The notes beneath the pieces are model-generated. The model ran no database searches. It saw nothing but the letters and a program-made list of their open reading frames with translations, and was not told the DNA's origin. 64,000 nucleotides of DNA from Burkholderiales bacterium (lineage in GTDB: Bacteria > Pseudomonadota > Gammaproteobacteria > Burkholderiales > SG8-39): positions 652,589 through 716,588 of the forward strand of contig JAOSJV010000011.1 in assembly GCA_027493935.1 (NCBI GenBank). The letters are read 5' to 3'. Made by a program: the position numbers and the translations under genes. Below are positions 32,295 through 41,456 of this stretch, piece by piece. The first letter of the stretch is position 1. Each line of letters begins with the position of its first letter.

Positions 32295-33614
32295 TTACTG
32301 TTTCGATGCCGCGCTCTTGCCGGCAGGCTGCTGCGCGCCGGTGCCGCCCTCTCGCCCCGCTCCAGGCGGCGGCCCGAGCACGATCGGCGCGCCGGTCGGG
32401 ATCGGCATGAGCTTCGCCATGCCGTCCACCACCACCCGGTCGCCCGGCTTCAATCCGGTCTCGACGATCCACTGGTTGGCGCCGCCCGCCTCGACCCAGT
32501 CGCCGACCGTCACCGGCCGCGGCAGGGCGACGTCCTTGCCGTCGGCCGATCTTCCGGCGACGTACACGAACTTGCCCTGCGGACCGTCCATCACCGCGAC
32601 CTGCGGCACCACGATCGCGTCGGGCCGCCTCGCGCCCGCGAGGATTACGCGCACGAACTGGCCGGGCCGCAGGCCCACGTCGGGGTTCGCGAACACCGCG
32701 CGGGCGTCGTACGAGCCGGTGCCCGGGTTGATGCGCGCGTCGATGAACGCAACCGTGCCCTTGCGCGGGTACATCGTGCCGTCGGCGAGGCGCGCGCTCA
32801 CCTCGTAGCCCTTCTGCTTCGCGTCGGTCAGCACGAGCTTGCCCTCGCGCCGCAGCCGGTCGAGCCGCAGGCGCTCGTTCTCCGAGATGCTGAAGTTCAC
32901 GTGGATCGGATCGACCTGCGACACGGTGGCGAGCAGGCTGTCGGCGCCGGGCGAGACGAGGCTGCCCTCGGACTTCTGCGCGCGGCTCGCGAACCCGCTC
33001 ACCGGCGCCGTGACGGTCGTGTACGAGAGATTGAGCCGCGCGGTGGTCAGATTGGCCCCGGCGAGCTTGACGTTTGCCTCGGCCGTCTCGACCGCGGACA
33101 CCGCGTCGTCGTACTCGCGCCGGCTGACGGCGCCCTCGACGTCGCCGCCGATGAGCGGCTCCAGCCGCGCTCGGTCGCGTCGCGACTGCGCCAGTACGGC
33201 GTGCGCACGCGCGAGCTCCGCCTCGGCTGCCTGGACCGCCGCCGCATAGGGCCTCGGGTCGATGACGAACATCGTCTGCCCTGCCTTGACGCGCTCGCCT
33301 TCCTCGTACACGCGGCGCTCGAGGATGCCGGTGACGCGCGCGCGCACCTCGGCCTCCTTCGAGCCGGCAGCCTGCCCGACGTACTCGAAGGTGAGCGGCA
33401 CGCTCGTCGGCTTCACCTCGGCAAGCGTGACCGGCGCCGGTGGGAAGCCGTGGAAGCCGCCCTGCTGTCCCTGCTGCCCGCACGCGGCGAGCACGGCGCC
33501 AGCGAGCGCGAGTGCCGCGGCCGCGGTGCCCACGCGGCGGGTGCCGCGCGACGCCGGGCGAGGAGACGGGGATGCGCGCCGTTGGGCGCGCGCGAAGGCG
33601 CGATGCTCTGTCAT
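32295..33614 (-). CDS. RND efflux periplasmic adaptor (AcrA family lipoprotein)
   Basis: 439 residues, intact. Basic N-terminus, hydrophobic core and lipobox LAGAVLAACGQQ. The domain order is typical: lipoyl half (VTGILERRVYEEGERVKAGQ), alpha hairpin, second lipoyl half (LSYTTVTAPVSGFASRAQKS), beta barrel (GKLVLTDAKQKGYEVSARL) and membrane-proximal domain. The tail after residue 415 is low complexity. First gene of the pump operon, divergent from the TetR regulator across a 173-bp region that holds the operator. Confidence 0.92.
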   Translation of the reverse strand: MTEHRAFARAQRRASPSPRPASRGTRRVGTAAAALALAGAVLAACGQQGQQGGFHGFPPAPVTLAEVKPTSVPLTFEYVGQAAGSKEAEVRARVTGILERRVYEEGERVKAGQTMFVIDPRPYAAAVQAAEAELARAHAVLAQSRRDRARLEPLIGGDVEGAVSRREYDDAVSAVETAEANVKLAGANLTTARLNLSYTTVTAPVSGFASRAQKSEGSLVSPGADSLLATVSQVDPIHVNFSISENERLRLDRLRREGKLVLTDAKQKGYEVSARLADGTMYPRKGTVAFIDARINPGTGSYDARAVFANPDVGLRPGQFVRVILAGARRPDAIVVPQVAVMDGPQGKFVYVAGRSADGKDVALPRPVTVGDWVEAGGANQWIVETGLKPGDRVVVDGMAKLMPIPTGAPIVLGPPPGAGREGGTGAQQPAGKSAASKQ

Positions 33615-33704
33615 GGCGTTCGTCTTCGTTGGGGCCGCTCGATCGGTCCGCCCGCCGGGAGGGCAGGAGGCGGCGGGCGCCGTGCACTTTTTGCAGCGCG
33701 GCAG

Positions 33705-33732
33705 TTTACATACATTCGTGTATGTTTGTAAA
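33705..33732. promoter_or_regulatory. AcrR/TtgR-like operator
   Basis: Two 14-base half sites, TTTACATACATTCG and TGTATGTTTGTAAA, form an inverted repeat matching at 11 of 14 positions. It is AT-rich in a GC-rich setting and closely resembles the TACATACATT...AATGTATGTA operator of AcrR-type repressors. It lies 91 bp before the adaptor start and 56 bp before the regulator start, so it can control both. Confidence 0.75.
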
Positions 33733-33787
33733 ATGGCTTTTTGTTTCCGGATTGTTTCCGCGCGCAGCTCGCGCGTGGCCGAAGGCG

Positions 33788-34471
33788 ATGGCCCGTAAAC
33801 GACATGAAGACGCGCTCGCTACGCGCGCGCGGCTGCTGGACGCCGCCGAGCGGGTGTTCCGCCGGCGCGGCGTCGGCCACACTTCGCTCGCCGAGGTGGC
33901 GGACGCCGCAGGCGTCACCCGCGGCGCGATCTACTGGCACTTCAAGGACAAGGCCGACCTCTTCCAGGCGCTCGTCCGGCGCGTGGAGATGCCGATCAAC
34001 GCGGCGCTCGAGGAGATGAGCCGGGCGTCGGCGGCCGATCCGCTGGGAGCGGTGCGGCGCCTCGCGGTGCACGCGTTGCAGGGGCTCGCCGCCGACCGGC
34101 GCACTCAGGCGGTGTTCGACGTCGTGTTCCTGCGCTGCGAGTACACCGAGGAGCTCGCGCCGGTGCGCGCGCGTCAGCTCGGTGACCGCAAGGACTGCTT
34201 GCGGCGGTGCGAGGCGGCGTTCGAGCGGGCGATCGCCAAGGGAGAGCTGCCCGCCGGCACCGACGCCCGCGTCGCCGCGCAGGGCCTCTACGCGCTTGTC
34301 ACCGGCTTGATGCGCAGCTGGGTGGAGACGCCGGGCCGGTTCGACCTCGGCGCCGTTGCGCCGAAGCTGGTCGACGTCTACATCGCCGGTCTCAAGAGCG
34401 ACCCGCCGCGCCGCACGCCCGCGCCGCGCAAGTCGGCGGCGGGACGCGTGCGGCGCCCGCAGGCGGCCTAG
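33788..34471 (+). CDS. TetR/AcrR-family repressor of the RND pump
   Basis: 227 residues. The DNA-binding domain reads TRARLLDAAERVFRRRGVGH then TSLAEVADAAGVTRGAIYWH, nearly the AcrR/TtgR consensus, and the C-terminal ligand domain keeps ALQGLAADRRTQAVFDVVFL and TGLMRSWVETP. ATG 33788 is chosen because the helix-turn-helix starts at the usual distance; the frame is open upstream. Divergent from the efflux operon, it should repress both until a drug binds. The basic tail (RRTPAPRKSAAGRVRR) is longer than in AcrR. Confidence 0.9.
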   Translation: MARKRHEDALATRARLLDAAERVFRRRGVGHTSLAEVADAAGVTRGAIYWHFKDKADLFQALVRRVEMPINAALEEMSRASAADPLGAVRRLAVHALQGLAADRRTQAVFDVVFLRCEYTEELAPVRARQLGDRKDCLRRCEAAFERAIAKGELPAGTDARVAAQGLYALVTGLMRSWVETPGRFDLGAVAPKLVDVYIAGLKSDPPRRTPAPRKSAAGRVRRPQAA

Positions 34472-34584
34472 TCCCGCACGCGCCTGCCCTCCCGGGCACG
34501 CACGCGCCCTGGGGCCGTGACCGGTGGCGCAAGAGGCGCGCCCTGATAACATGGCCTGCGTCGAATCGCGAGCGGAGGCAGCCA

Positions 34585-35232
34585 ATGCAGGCATCACCGC
34601 CCGCGCGTCGGGCGGGCGCCGCGGTCGCAGCGCTCGCGCTGGCGGCCGTGCTCTCCGGCGCACTCGTGCCGCGCGCGCCATGGGCCGCGGAGCTCTTGCT
34701 CGAGCAGGACCACGTGCGCTGGAGCTCGTTCGCCTTCCGCGACCGCAACGACTTCCGCTTGCGCGCGATGACCGTGGAGCCGCAGGAGGGCGCGATGGTG
34801 GCGCTCGCGCTCGATCGCTATCCGGGCGGCTGCGACCGCCTCTACGTGTCGCTCCTGATCACGCTGCCGGCGCCTGCCGGGCGGTCGCTGGCGGTGATGG
34901 ACGACGTCGGTTACGCGCGCGTCGACCTGTTGCCGATCCGGCCGCTGCGTTTCGACGCAATCGTGCGCGAGGGCGGCTCGCTGATCGTCGCCCAGGTCGG
35001 CAGGATCCTCGGCGAGGGCGACTTCGTTTCCGATCTGCGGCGCGGGCGCGCGGTGCGCTTCAAGCTCGGCACCGAGCACCGCACCTACCACGTGCACTTC
35101 GCGCTCGAGGGCTTCACCGCGGCGAGCGAGCGCACGCTCGCGCTGTGCCGGTCGTTCGAGCGGCAGTCCGGCGGCGGATCAGGCGCGCCGGCGCCGCGCG
35201 GCCACGAGGACCGGGACTACTTCCTGGAGTGA
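34585..35232 (+). CDS. Secreted protein of unknown function
   Basis: 215 residues. A signal peptide (RRAGAAVAALALAAVLSGAL) ends near WAAELLL; the ATG has GGAGGCAG before it. The mature part is beta-rich, with VRWSSFAFRDRNDFRLRAMT and YPGGCDRLYVSLLITLP, and two cysteines that could form a disulfide (GGCDRLY and LALCRSFE). Not recognised. It stands alone, tail to tail with chrA. Confidence 0.55.
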   Translation: MQASPPARRAGAAVAALALAAVLSGALVPRAPWAAELLLEQDHVRWSSFAFRDRNDFRLRAMTVEPQEGAMVALALDRYPGGCDRLYVSLLITLPAPAGRSLAVMDDVGYARVDLLPIRPLRFDAIVREGGSLIVAQVGRILGEGDFVSDLRRGRAVRFKLGTEHRTYHVHFALEGFTAASERTLALCRSFERQSGGGSGAPAPRGHEDRDYFLE

Positions 35233-35245
35233 TGGGCGCGGCCCG

Positions 35246-36472
35246 TCAACCGCCCAGCGCCAAGAGCCAGCCACCGAACGCGCAGGCGATCACGACCAGC
35301 CACGGCGGAACCTTCCAGAGCGCGAGCAGTACGAACGCCGCGAGCGCGAGCCCGAAGTCGGCGCCGCCGCGGATCGCGCTCGTCCACACGGGGTCGTAGA
35401 GCGCGGCGAGGAGCAGCCCCACGACCGCCGCGTTGACGCCGCGCAGCGCACCCTGCATGCGCGCGTAGCGGCGCAGCGTGTCCCAGAACGGCAAGGCGCC
35501 GACCACGAGCAGAAATCCCGGGGCGAAGATCGCGACGAGGCACAGGGTGGCGCCGAGCCAGCCGTTCGGCGCCGGACCCGCCACCGCGCCGAGATACGCC
35601 GCGAACGTGAAGAGCGGGCCGGGCACCGCCTGCGCGGCACCGTAGCCGGCGAGGAATGCGTCCTGCGTCACCCAGCCCGGCGGCACGACTTCGGCCTGCA
35701 GGAGCGGCAGCACGACGTGCCCGCCGCCGAACACGAGCGCCCCGGCCCGGTAGAAGGCGTCGGCGAGCGCGAGCGCGTGCGCGGGGAACGCACCGGCGAG
35801 CGCGGGCAGCGCGAACAGGAGCACGAAGAAGAGCGCGAGCGCGACGAGCGCGAGACCGCGGCCGACCGGGACGTCGAACGCGGCGTGGCGCGCGTCGGTC
35901 TCGGCGCGCGGCAGGGCGAGTCCGGCGAGTCCGCCGGCGACGATCACGCCGATCTGCGCGAACGCGGTCGGCCAGGCCAGCACGCCGATCGCCGCGAGCG
36001 CGGCGAGCGTCGCCCTTGGCGCGTCGGGGGAGAGCGTGCGCGCCATGCCCCACACCGCCTGCGCGACCACGGCGACGGCGACCACCTTGAGGCCGTGCAG
36101 GAGGCCGGCGTCGAGCACCTCGCCGTACGCCACGACGCCGAGCCCGAACAGCGTCAGCGCGAGCGCCGAGGGGAGCGTGAAGCCGACCCACGCCGCGCAC
36201 GCACCCGGCAATCCGGCCTTCATCAGGCCGATGCCGATGCCCACCTGGCTGCTGGCCGGCCCCGGCAGGAACTGGCAGAGCGCGACCAGATCGGCGTAGG
36301 CCCGCTCGTCGAGCCACTTGCGCCGCACGACGAACTCGTCGCGGTAGTAGCCGAGATGCGCGATCGGCCCGCCGAACGACGTGAGGCCGAGGCGCAGGAA
36401 CGCGCGCAACACCTCGCCGAGCGGGCGGCGCCCGCCGGCGTGCGCGTCGTCCGGGAGGCTCGGTCGACTCAT
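35246..36472 (-). CDS. chrA: Chromate transporter ChrA (fused two-domain type)
   Basis: 408 residues, intact, with both CHR domains. The first has FLRLGLTSFGGPIAHLGYYR and LCQFLPGPASSQVGIGIG; the second repeats the motif as AGALVFGGGHVVLPLLQAEV and AVPGPLFTFAAYLGAVAG. This antiparallel pair is the long-chain ChrA type that exports chromate. No chrB or regulator is adjacent. It is followed on the same strand, 37 bp upstream of its start, by an anion carrier gene. Confidence 0.9.
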   Translation of the reverse strand: MSRPSLPDDAHAGGRRPLGEVLRAFLRLGLTSFGGPIAHLGYYRDEFVVRRKWLDERAYADLVALCQFLPGPASSQVGIGIGLMKAGLPGACAAWVGFTLPSALALTLFGLGVVAYGEVLDAGLLHGLKVVAVAVVAQAVWGMARTLSPDAPRATLAALAAIGVLAWPTAFAQIGVIVAGGLAGLALPRAETDARHAAFDVPVGRGLALVALALFFVLLFALPALAGAFPAHALALADAFYRAGALVFGGGHVVLPLLQAEVVPPGWVTQDAFLAGYGAAQAVPGPLFTFAAYLGAVAGPAPNGWLGATLCLVAIFAPGFLLVVGALPFWDTLRRYARMQGALRGVNAAVVGLLLAALYDPVWTSAIRGGADFGLALAAFVLLALWKVPPWLVVIACAFGGWLLALGG

Positions 36473-36509
36473 CGACGTCGCGGCGCGGGAAAGGCCGGAC
36501 GATAGCCGC

Positions 36510-37759
36510 TCAAGGCTGCATCGCCGGCACGCGCCAGGCGAACCACGCCGCGGCCACCGCGAGCGTCGCCAGCGTCACCGGAACGCCGGTGCGGGCATGG
36601 CGGCGCCAGTCGATCGCGATGCCGCGCCGGCGTGCGGCGTCGACCACGATGATGTTCGCGATCGAGCCAACGATCAGGAGGTTTCCGGCGAAGGTGCCGA
36701 CGAGCGCGAGCATCGGCCCGGAGAAGGGCGCGGTCGCGGCCGGCAGCAGCAGCATGATCGCGGGCACGTTCGACACCACGTTGGAGAGCGCGGCCGCGGT
36801 CGCGAAGAGCGGCGCGGGCTCGGTGAGCGCAAAGCCGGCGTCGGCGAGGGTCTGACGGCTTGCGCCGTGAGCCCGGTGTGGGCGAGCGCGTGGTTCACGG
36901 CGAAAAGCCCGATGAAGAGCACCAGCAGCTCCCAGTCGACCAACCCGAGCATGTGCGTCGAGTGCAGGCGGCGGCTCATGAGCAGCAGCCCCGCGCCGGT
37001 GAGCGCCGCCACATCGCGCGGCCAGTCGGTGAAGAGGAACACCACGACGAGCGCGCCGGCCACGGCGAGACCCTTTGCGCTCTGCCAGCGGTCGAAGGGG
37101 GCGAGATCGGTCGACCGGCGCGCCGGCGCGGCGATCGCGGCATGCCCTTCGCGCGCCGCCCACTTTCCGCGCATCTGCCAGGCGACGAGCGCCCACAGCG
37201 CCGCGAGGCCGAGCGCGACCGGCACGATCGCCTCGAGCGCATAGCCGCGAAACGAGAGCCGTAGCACCTCGCCCACCAGCATGTTCTGCGGGTTGCCGAT
37301 CAGCGTCGCCGCCGAGCCGATGTTCGCGGCGCACGCGAGCGCGAGCAGGAACGGCACCGGGTCGAGGCCGCGGCGCAGGCAAGCGTCGGCCAGCACCGGC
37401 GCGATGGCGAGGCAGATCACGTCGTTGCTGAACACCGCCGCGAGTGCCGCGACCGCCGCGACCACCGCGGCGAGGAGCAGCGGCGGCCCGACCGGCAGCG
37501 CCGCGATCTGCAGCGTGACCCAAGTGTAGAAGCCGCCGAGGCGCATCTGCGCCGAGATCACCATGAACGAGAAGAGGAGGACGAGCGTCGGGAGGTGCAC
37601 CGACCGAGCCGCCTCGTCGGGCGTGAGCGCGCCGAGAGCGACCAGCGCGATCGCGCCGAGAAGTGCAATGCCGGTGCGGTCGAGCTGCAGATACGGCAGC
37701 GCCCCCGCGATCATCCCGAGATAGACGATCGCGAAGATCGCGACGATGGTGACGGTCAT
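36510..37759 (-). CDS. SLC13/ArsB-type anion transporter, one frameshift
   Basis: About 416 residues and eleven spans. Ion-transporter family marks include VFSNDVICLAIAPVLADAC, ANIGSAATLIGNPQNMLVGE and, in the second repeat, LSNVVSNVPAIMLLLPA. The first is the hairpin seen in ArsB, NhaD and CitT proteins. The frame breaks near 36854 where one C is missing; restored, LTAQAV joins QTLADAGFALTEPA. The likely substrate is an oxyanion or carboxylate. Possibly co-transcribed with chrA. Confidence 0.82.
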
Positions 37760-38067
37760 TGCCGGGCGGTGCGGCGGCGGGTGCGGCCGGGCGGGCTGCG
37801 GGGCGGGGCCATGGCGGGGGGCGGGCGGCGCGGAGCATAGCGCATTGCGGAGGCGCGGACGTGCGCCGCGTGCGCGGCGGGGCGTTTGTCACGCACCGGC
37901 GCTGCGCCGGCGGGGGCAGGCGCGATGTTTGCATCCCTGCGTGGCGCGGGGCCGCGGCGGCGAACGCCGCGCTTGCGTTGCTGGCACTCGCCGCGCCGGG
38001 CGGCTAACAACATCGCGCCGGGACGCTGTGCTAGAAATTTCGCCGTCTGCACGACACGGAGGGCCTG
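37760..38067. other. Intergenic region between divergent genes
   Basis: 308 bp with very high G+C and several short GC palindromes, but no gene-like frame with a ribosome site. It must hold promoters for the anion transporter (minus) and the unknown gene at 38068 (plus); no strong -35/-10 pair stands out. Confidence 0.4.
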
Positions 38068-38715
38068 ATGAAGTCGTTCCTGGAGATCATCGAGGACCAG
38101 CTCGTCGCGAACCGGCTGCCGCTCGCGGGCGTCACGATCGCCGCCACGCCGTACGCCAACACGCCGGTCGTCGTGAACCTGCACTGGCACGCGTTCGTGG
38201 AGGTGAAGCTCGCGCCGGAGAGCACCGTCGTCGCGCACCAGCCGGTGCCGAGCTCGGCGCTGCAGGTGAGCTCGCTGTGGGAGCGCTTCCAGGATCTCGA
38301 GAACGACGCGCTCGAGGCGGCGTGGGAGCTCGGCGCGTGGAATCTCGCGCGGGTCGAGGCGCGGCCGTACGCGCGCCCCGCGGCCGCACATCAGGAGCGC
38401 ATCGAGTGCATGACCGCCTTCGGCGTGTCGCCGCACGACATCGAAGGCGAGCCGGTGGTGGTGAGCGAGGTGCCCGACGCCGAGGAGCTGCTCGACGTGG
38501 CCGCGCGCGCGGGCTACGTCTGCTGGCAGTTCCGTCCGGTGTGGTGCGGGCTGTGGAAGGACGTCGCATGCGACGAAACCCTCGAGCCAGGCGGCTACCG
38601 CAACCCGCACTGCCCGGTGGTCGGCGAGTCGTATCTGCCCGGCCGCGCGCGCACCGTCGTGTATCAGCTCGGACGCGCACCCACACCCGTGCGGTGCGCT
38701 GCGCAGGCGGGCTGA
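38068..38715 (+). CDS. Conserved-looking protein of unknown function
   Basis: 215 residues, intact, with CGGAGGGCC before the ATG. Acidic, soluble, no signal or membrane span. Notable segments: NRLPLAGVTIAATPYANTPV, VVNLHWHAFVEVKLAPE, and a Cys/Trp-rich C-terminal third (GYVCWQFRPVWCGLWKDVAC, RNPHCPVVGES). The cysteines and His could bind a metal, but no known motif is met. Third-position G+C follows the neighbours, so it is a normal resident gene. No operon partner. Confidence 0.6.
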   Translation: MKSFLEIIEDQLVANRLPLAGVTIAATPYANTPVVVNLHWHAFVEVKLAPESTVVAHQPVPSSALQVSSLWERFQDLENDALEAAWELGAWNLARVEARPYARPAAAHQERIECMTAFGVSPHDIEGEPVVVSEVPDAEELLDVAARAGYVCWQFRPVWCGLWKDVACDETLEPGGYRNPHCPVVGESYLPGRARTVVYQLGRAPTPVRCAAQAG

Positions 38716-38850
38716 CGGCCTCTCTGCGCCACCAGTCCCCGCCTCGTCGAATGCACGACCCCGTCGCGCGCACCGCGCGCGGCTCGACCCTGGCTCAAGA
38801 TACAAGAGCGGTCGCGAAACAGGGGATTCGCAAGGGCCCTTTGGGGAGGG

Positions 38851-38880
38851 AAGGGTCCCGAGCCTGCCCTCGGGCCCCTT
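38851..38880. repeat. GC-rich hairpin, REP- or terminator-like
   Basis: AAGGGTCCCGAG and CTCGGGCCCCTT pair at 11 of 12 positions around a 6-base loop. The preceding GGGGAGGGAAGGGTCCC resembles the 33-bp unit repeated inside icmF. It could end transcription from 38068 or be one of a dispersed repeat family. Confidence 0.45.
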
Positions 38881-38970
38881 GTTCGTACGATCCCGATTCC
38901 GCAGTGAGCACGGCCGCGATCTTGAGATAAGTTCTAGAATCGCGGCTGCCTCGAGTTTCGTGCTGCGCCC

Positions 38971-40044
38971 ATGTCCGACATCGCCCTGGAGGGGTCTCGA
39001 AACACTACGGCGCCGCGCGCGCGGTCGACGACGTCAGCTTCGTGGCCGCGGCTGGCTCCTTTCTGGTGCTGCTCGGGCCCTCCGGCTGTGGTAAATCGAC
39101 CACGTTGCGCCTGATCGCCGGGCTCGAGGAGCCGACCGCCGGGCACGTGCTGATCGGCGGCCGCGACGTCACGCGCGACCCGCCATCGCGGCGTAACGTT
39201 TCGATGGTATTCCAGTCCTATGCGCTGTTCCCGCATCTCGACGTGGCCGAGAACATCGTGTTCGGCCTGAAGGTGCGCCGCGTCGCGGGCGACGAGCGGG
39301 CGCGTCGCCTGCGCCGAGTGGCCGAGCTCGTCGGGCTCGGCGGGCTGCTCGAGCGCCGGCCGGCCCAGCTCTCCGGCGGGCAGCGCCAGCGCGTCGCGCT
39401 CGCGCGCGCGATCATCGCCGAGAACCCGGTATGCCTGATGGACGAGCCGTTGTCGAATCTCGACGCGCAGCTGCGCCACGAGATGCGCGTCGAGATCCGC
39501 GCGCTGCAACAGCGGCTCGGCATGACCGTCGTGTACGTGACGCACGACCAGATCGAGGCCATGAGCATGGCCGATCGCATCATCCTGATGCGCGAGGCGC
39601 GCGTCGAGCAGGCGGGGCGAGCCCGCGGCGCTCTACGCCCGGCCGGCGAGCGCCTTCGCCGCGCGCTTCATCGGCACGCCGCCGATGAACCTCCTGCGTC
39701 TCGCGGCCGTCGACGGCGGTGCGGGGATCCGCGGCGTCGCGAACGGGCGCCTCGTCGAGGGGCCGGGCGCTGGGTTGCTGCTCGGCGTACGGCCCGAGGC
39801 GATCCGCATCGTCGAGCGAGGCGGGTTGTCGGCGGAGGTCGTATCAGTCGACTACCACGGCCCCGACACGGTCGTCACCACGCGCGTCGGTGACGAGCCG
39901 CTGATGCTGCGCGTGTCCGGCCACTTCCCCGTCGGGCAGCACGGCCCGATCCGCATCGGCTGGGATGCCGACGCAGCGCACGTGTTCGACGCCGCGACCG
40001 GCACCCGGCGCGAGGAGTACCGGACGTTCGCGCCGCCCGCATGA
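38971..40044 (+). CDS. ABC transporter ATPase (UgpC/MalK type), two frameshifts
   Basis: 357 residues once a G is restored near 38992 (LEG to VSKHYGAARAVDDV) and one removed near 39621 (VEQAG to EPAALYARPASAF). Walker A GPSGCGKST, Q-loop FQSYALFPHL, signature LSGGQRQRVALARAI, Walker B CLMDEPLSNLD and switch VTHDQIEAMSMADR are all present. The C-terminal regulatory domain has GVRPEAIRIV. First gene of a four-gene CUT1 importer; its substrate follows from the binding protein downstream. The two lesions cancel in length and lie in G runs, so error is likely. Confidence 0.88.
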
Positions 40045-40099
40045 AAACCGGGGGCGGCGGCGCTGCGCCGGATCGAGCAGTCAACCCATGGAGGAAAGC

Positions 40100-41395
40100 A
40101 TGACCGGAACGCTGAGACGGCAATTCCTCGCGATCGCACTCGCGGCCGCACTCGGCCCGCTCGCCGCGGCGACCGCCGCGGCCGCGACCGAGCTCACGAT
40201 GTACTACCCAATCGCGGTCGGTGGGCCGCTCACCAAGGTGATCGACGGCCTGGTCGCCGACTTCCAGAAGGCGCACCCGGACATCAAGGTGAACGCGGTG
40301 TACGCGGGCAACTACAACGACGCGCGCATCAAGGCGCTCGCCGCGCACAAGGCCGGACAGCCTGCGCAGCTCTCGGTGCTGTTCTCGATCGACATCTACG
40401 AGCTGATCGAGCAGGACCTGATCTATGCGTTCGACGACATCGTCACGACGCCCGAGGACAAGGCGTGGCTGAAGGCGTTCTACCCGTCGCTGATGGAGAA
40501 CGGCGTCTACAGGGGCAAGGTGTACGGCATTCCGTTCCAGCGCTCGACCATCGTGATGTACTACAACAAGGACGCGTTCAAGGAGGCCGGGCTCGACCCG
40601 AACAAGCCGCCGGCAACCTGGCAGGAGATGGTCGACATGGGCAAGAAGCTCGTGAAGAGGGACGCGAGCGGCAACGTCAGCCGCTGGGGCGTGATGATCC
40701 CGTCGACCGGCTACCCGTACTGGATGTTCGGCGCGCTCACGATGCAGAACGGCCAGGTGCTGATGAATCCGGACGGCAATCTGACGCACTTCGCGAACCC
40801 CGCGGTGGTCGGGGCGCTCGAGTACTGGGTCGACCTGAGCCGCAAGCACAAGGTGATGCCCGCGGGCACGGTCGAGTGGGGCACGCTGCGCGAGAGCTTC
40901 CTCCAGGGCAAGACGGCGATGATGTGGCACACGACCGGCAACCTCACCGCGGTGAAGGACGGTGCGAAATTCGATTTCGGGGTGGCGATGCTGCCGGCGG
41001 CGAAGCGGCGCGGCACGCCAACCGGGGGCGGCAACTTCTACATCTTCAAGAAGTCGACTCCCGAGGAGCGCAAGGCTGCACTCACCTTCGTCAAGTGGAT
41101 GACCGATCCCGAGCGCACCGCCAAGTGGAGCATCGCGACCGGCTACATCGGCACGCGTCCGGACGCCTACGAGACGAAGCTCCTCAAGGAGTACGTGACG
41201 ACATTCCCGCCCGCGGCGGTTGCGCGCGACCAGCTCAAGTTCGCCACCGCCGAGCTCTCGACCTACCAGACCGGCCGGGTGCGCAAGCTCCTGGATGACG
41301 CGATCCAGGCGGCGCTCACCGGGAGCAAGACGCCCAACGCCGCGCTCTCCGAGGCGCAAGCGCAGTCCGAGCGGCTGCTCAAGCCCTACCGTTGA
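40100..41395 (+). CDS. UgpB-like ABC substrate-binding protein
   Basis: 431 residues, intact. Signal peptide LAIALAAALGPLAAATAAAA. The mature protein matches family 1 solute-binding proteins and within it UgpB: ELTMYYPIAVGGPLTKVIDG, IPFQRSTIVMYYNKDAFKEA, GLDPNKPPATWQEM, GGGNFYIFKKSTPEERKAAL. UgpB binds sn-glycerol 3-phosphate or glycerophosphodiesters; similarity by eye is good, yet a sugar cannot be excluded. ATG 40100 has GGAGGAAAGC; an in-frame ATG at 40088 lacks a site. Followed by a strong hairpin and the permeases. Confidence 0.88.
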   Translation: MTGTLRRQFLAIALAAALGPLAAATAAAATELTMYYPIAVGGPLTKVIDGLVADFQKAHPDIKVNAVYAGNYNDARIKALAAHKAGQPAQLSVLFSIDIYELIEQDLIYAFDDIVTTPEDKAWLKAFYPSLMENGVYRGKVYGIPFQRSTIVMYYNKDAFKEAGLDPNKPPATWQEMVDMGKKLVKRDASGNVSRWGVMIPSTGYPYWMFGALTMQNGQVLMNPDGNLTHFANPAVVGALEYWVDLSRKHKVMPAGTVEWGTLRESFLQGKTAMMWHTTGNLTAVKDGAKFDFGVAMLPAAKRRGTPTGGGNFYIFKKSTPEERKAALTFVKWMTDPERTAKWSIATGYIGTRPDAYETKLLKEYVTTFPPAAVARDQLKFATAELSTYQTGRVRKLLDDAIQAALTGSKTPNAALSEAQAQSERLLKPYR

Positions 41396-41406
41396 CCGGC
41401 GGGCAA

Positions 41407-41434
41407 GCGTGCGCCCGCGGCAGCGGGCGCACGC
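41407..41434 (+). other. Perfect 12-bp stem-loop between binding-protein and permease genes
   Basis: GCGTGCGCCCGC and GCGGGCGCACGC pair fully around GGCA. No T-run follows. Such hairpins between binding-protein and permease genes (as in mal operons) protect upstream mRNA and lower downstream expression, giving excess binding protein over membrane components. Confidence 0.6.
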
Positions 41435-41456
41435 CGCCCGGCTTTCGATCGATCGC

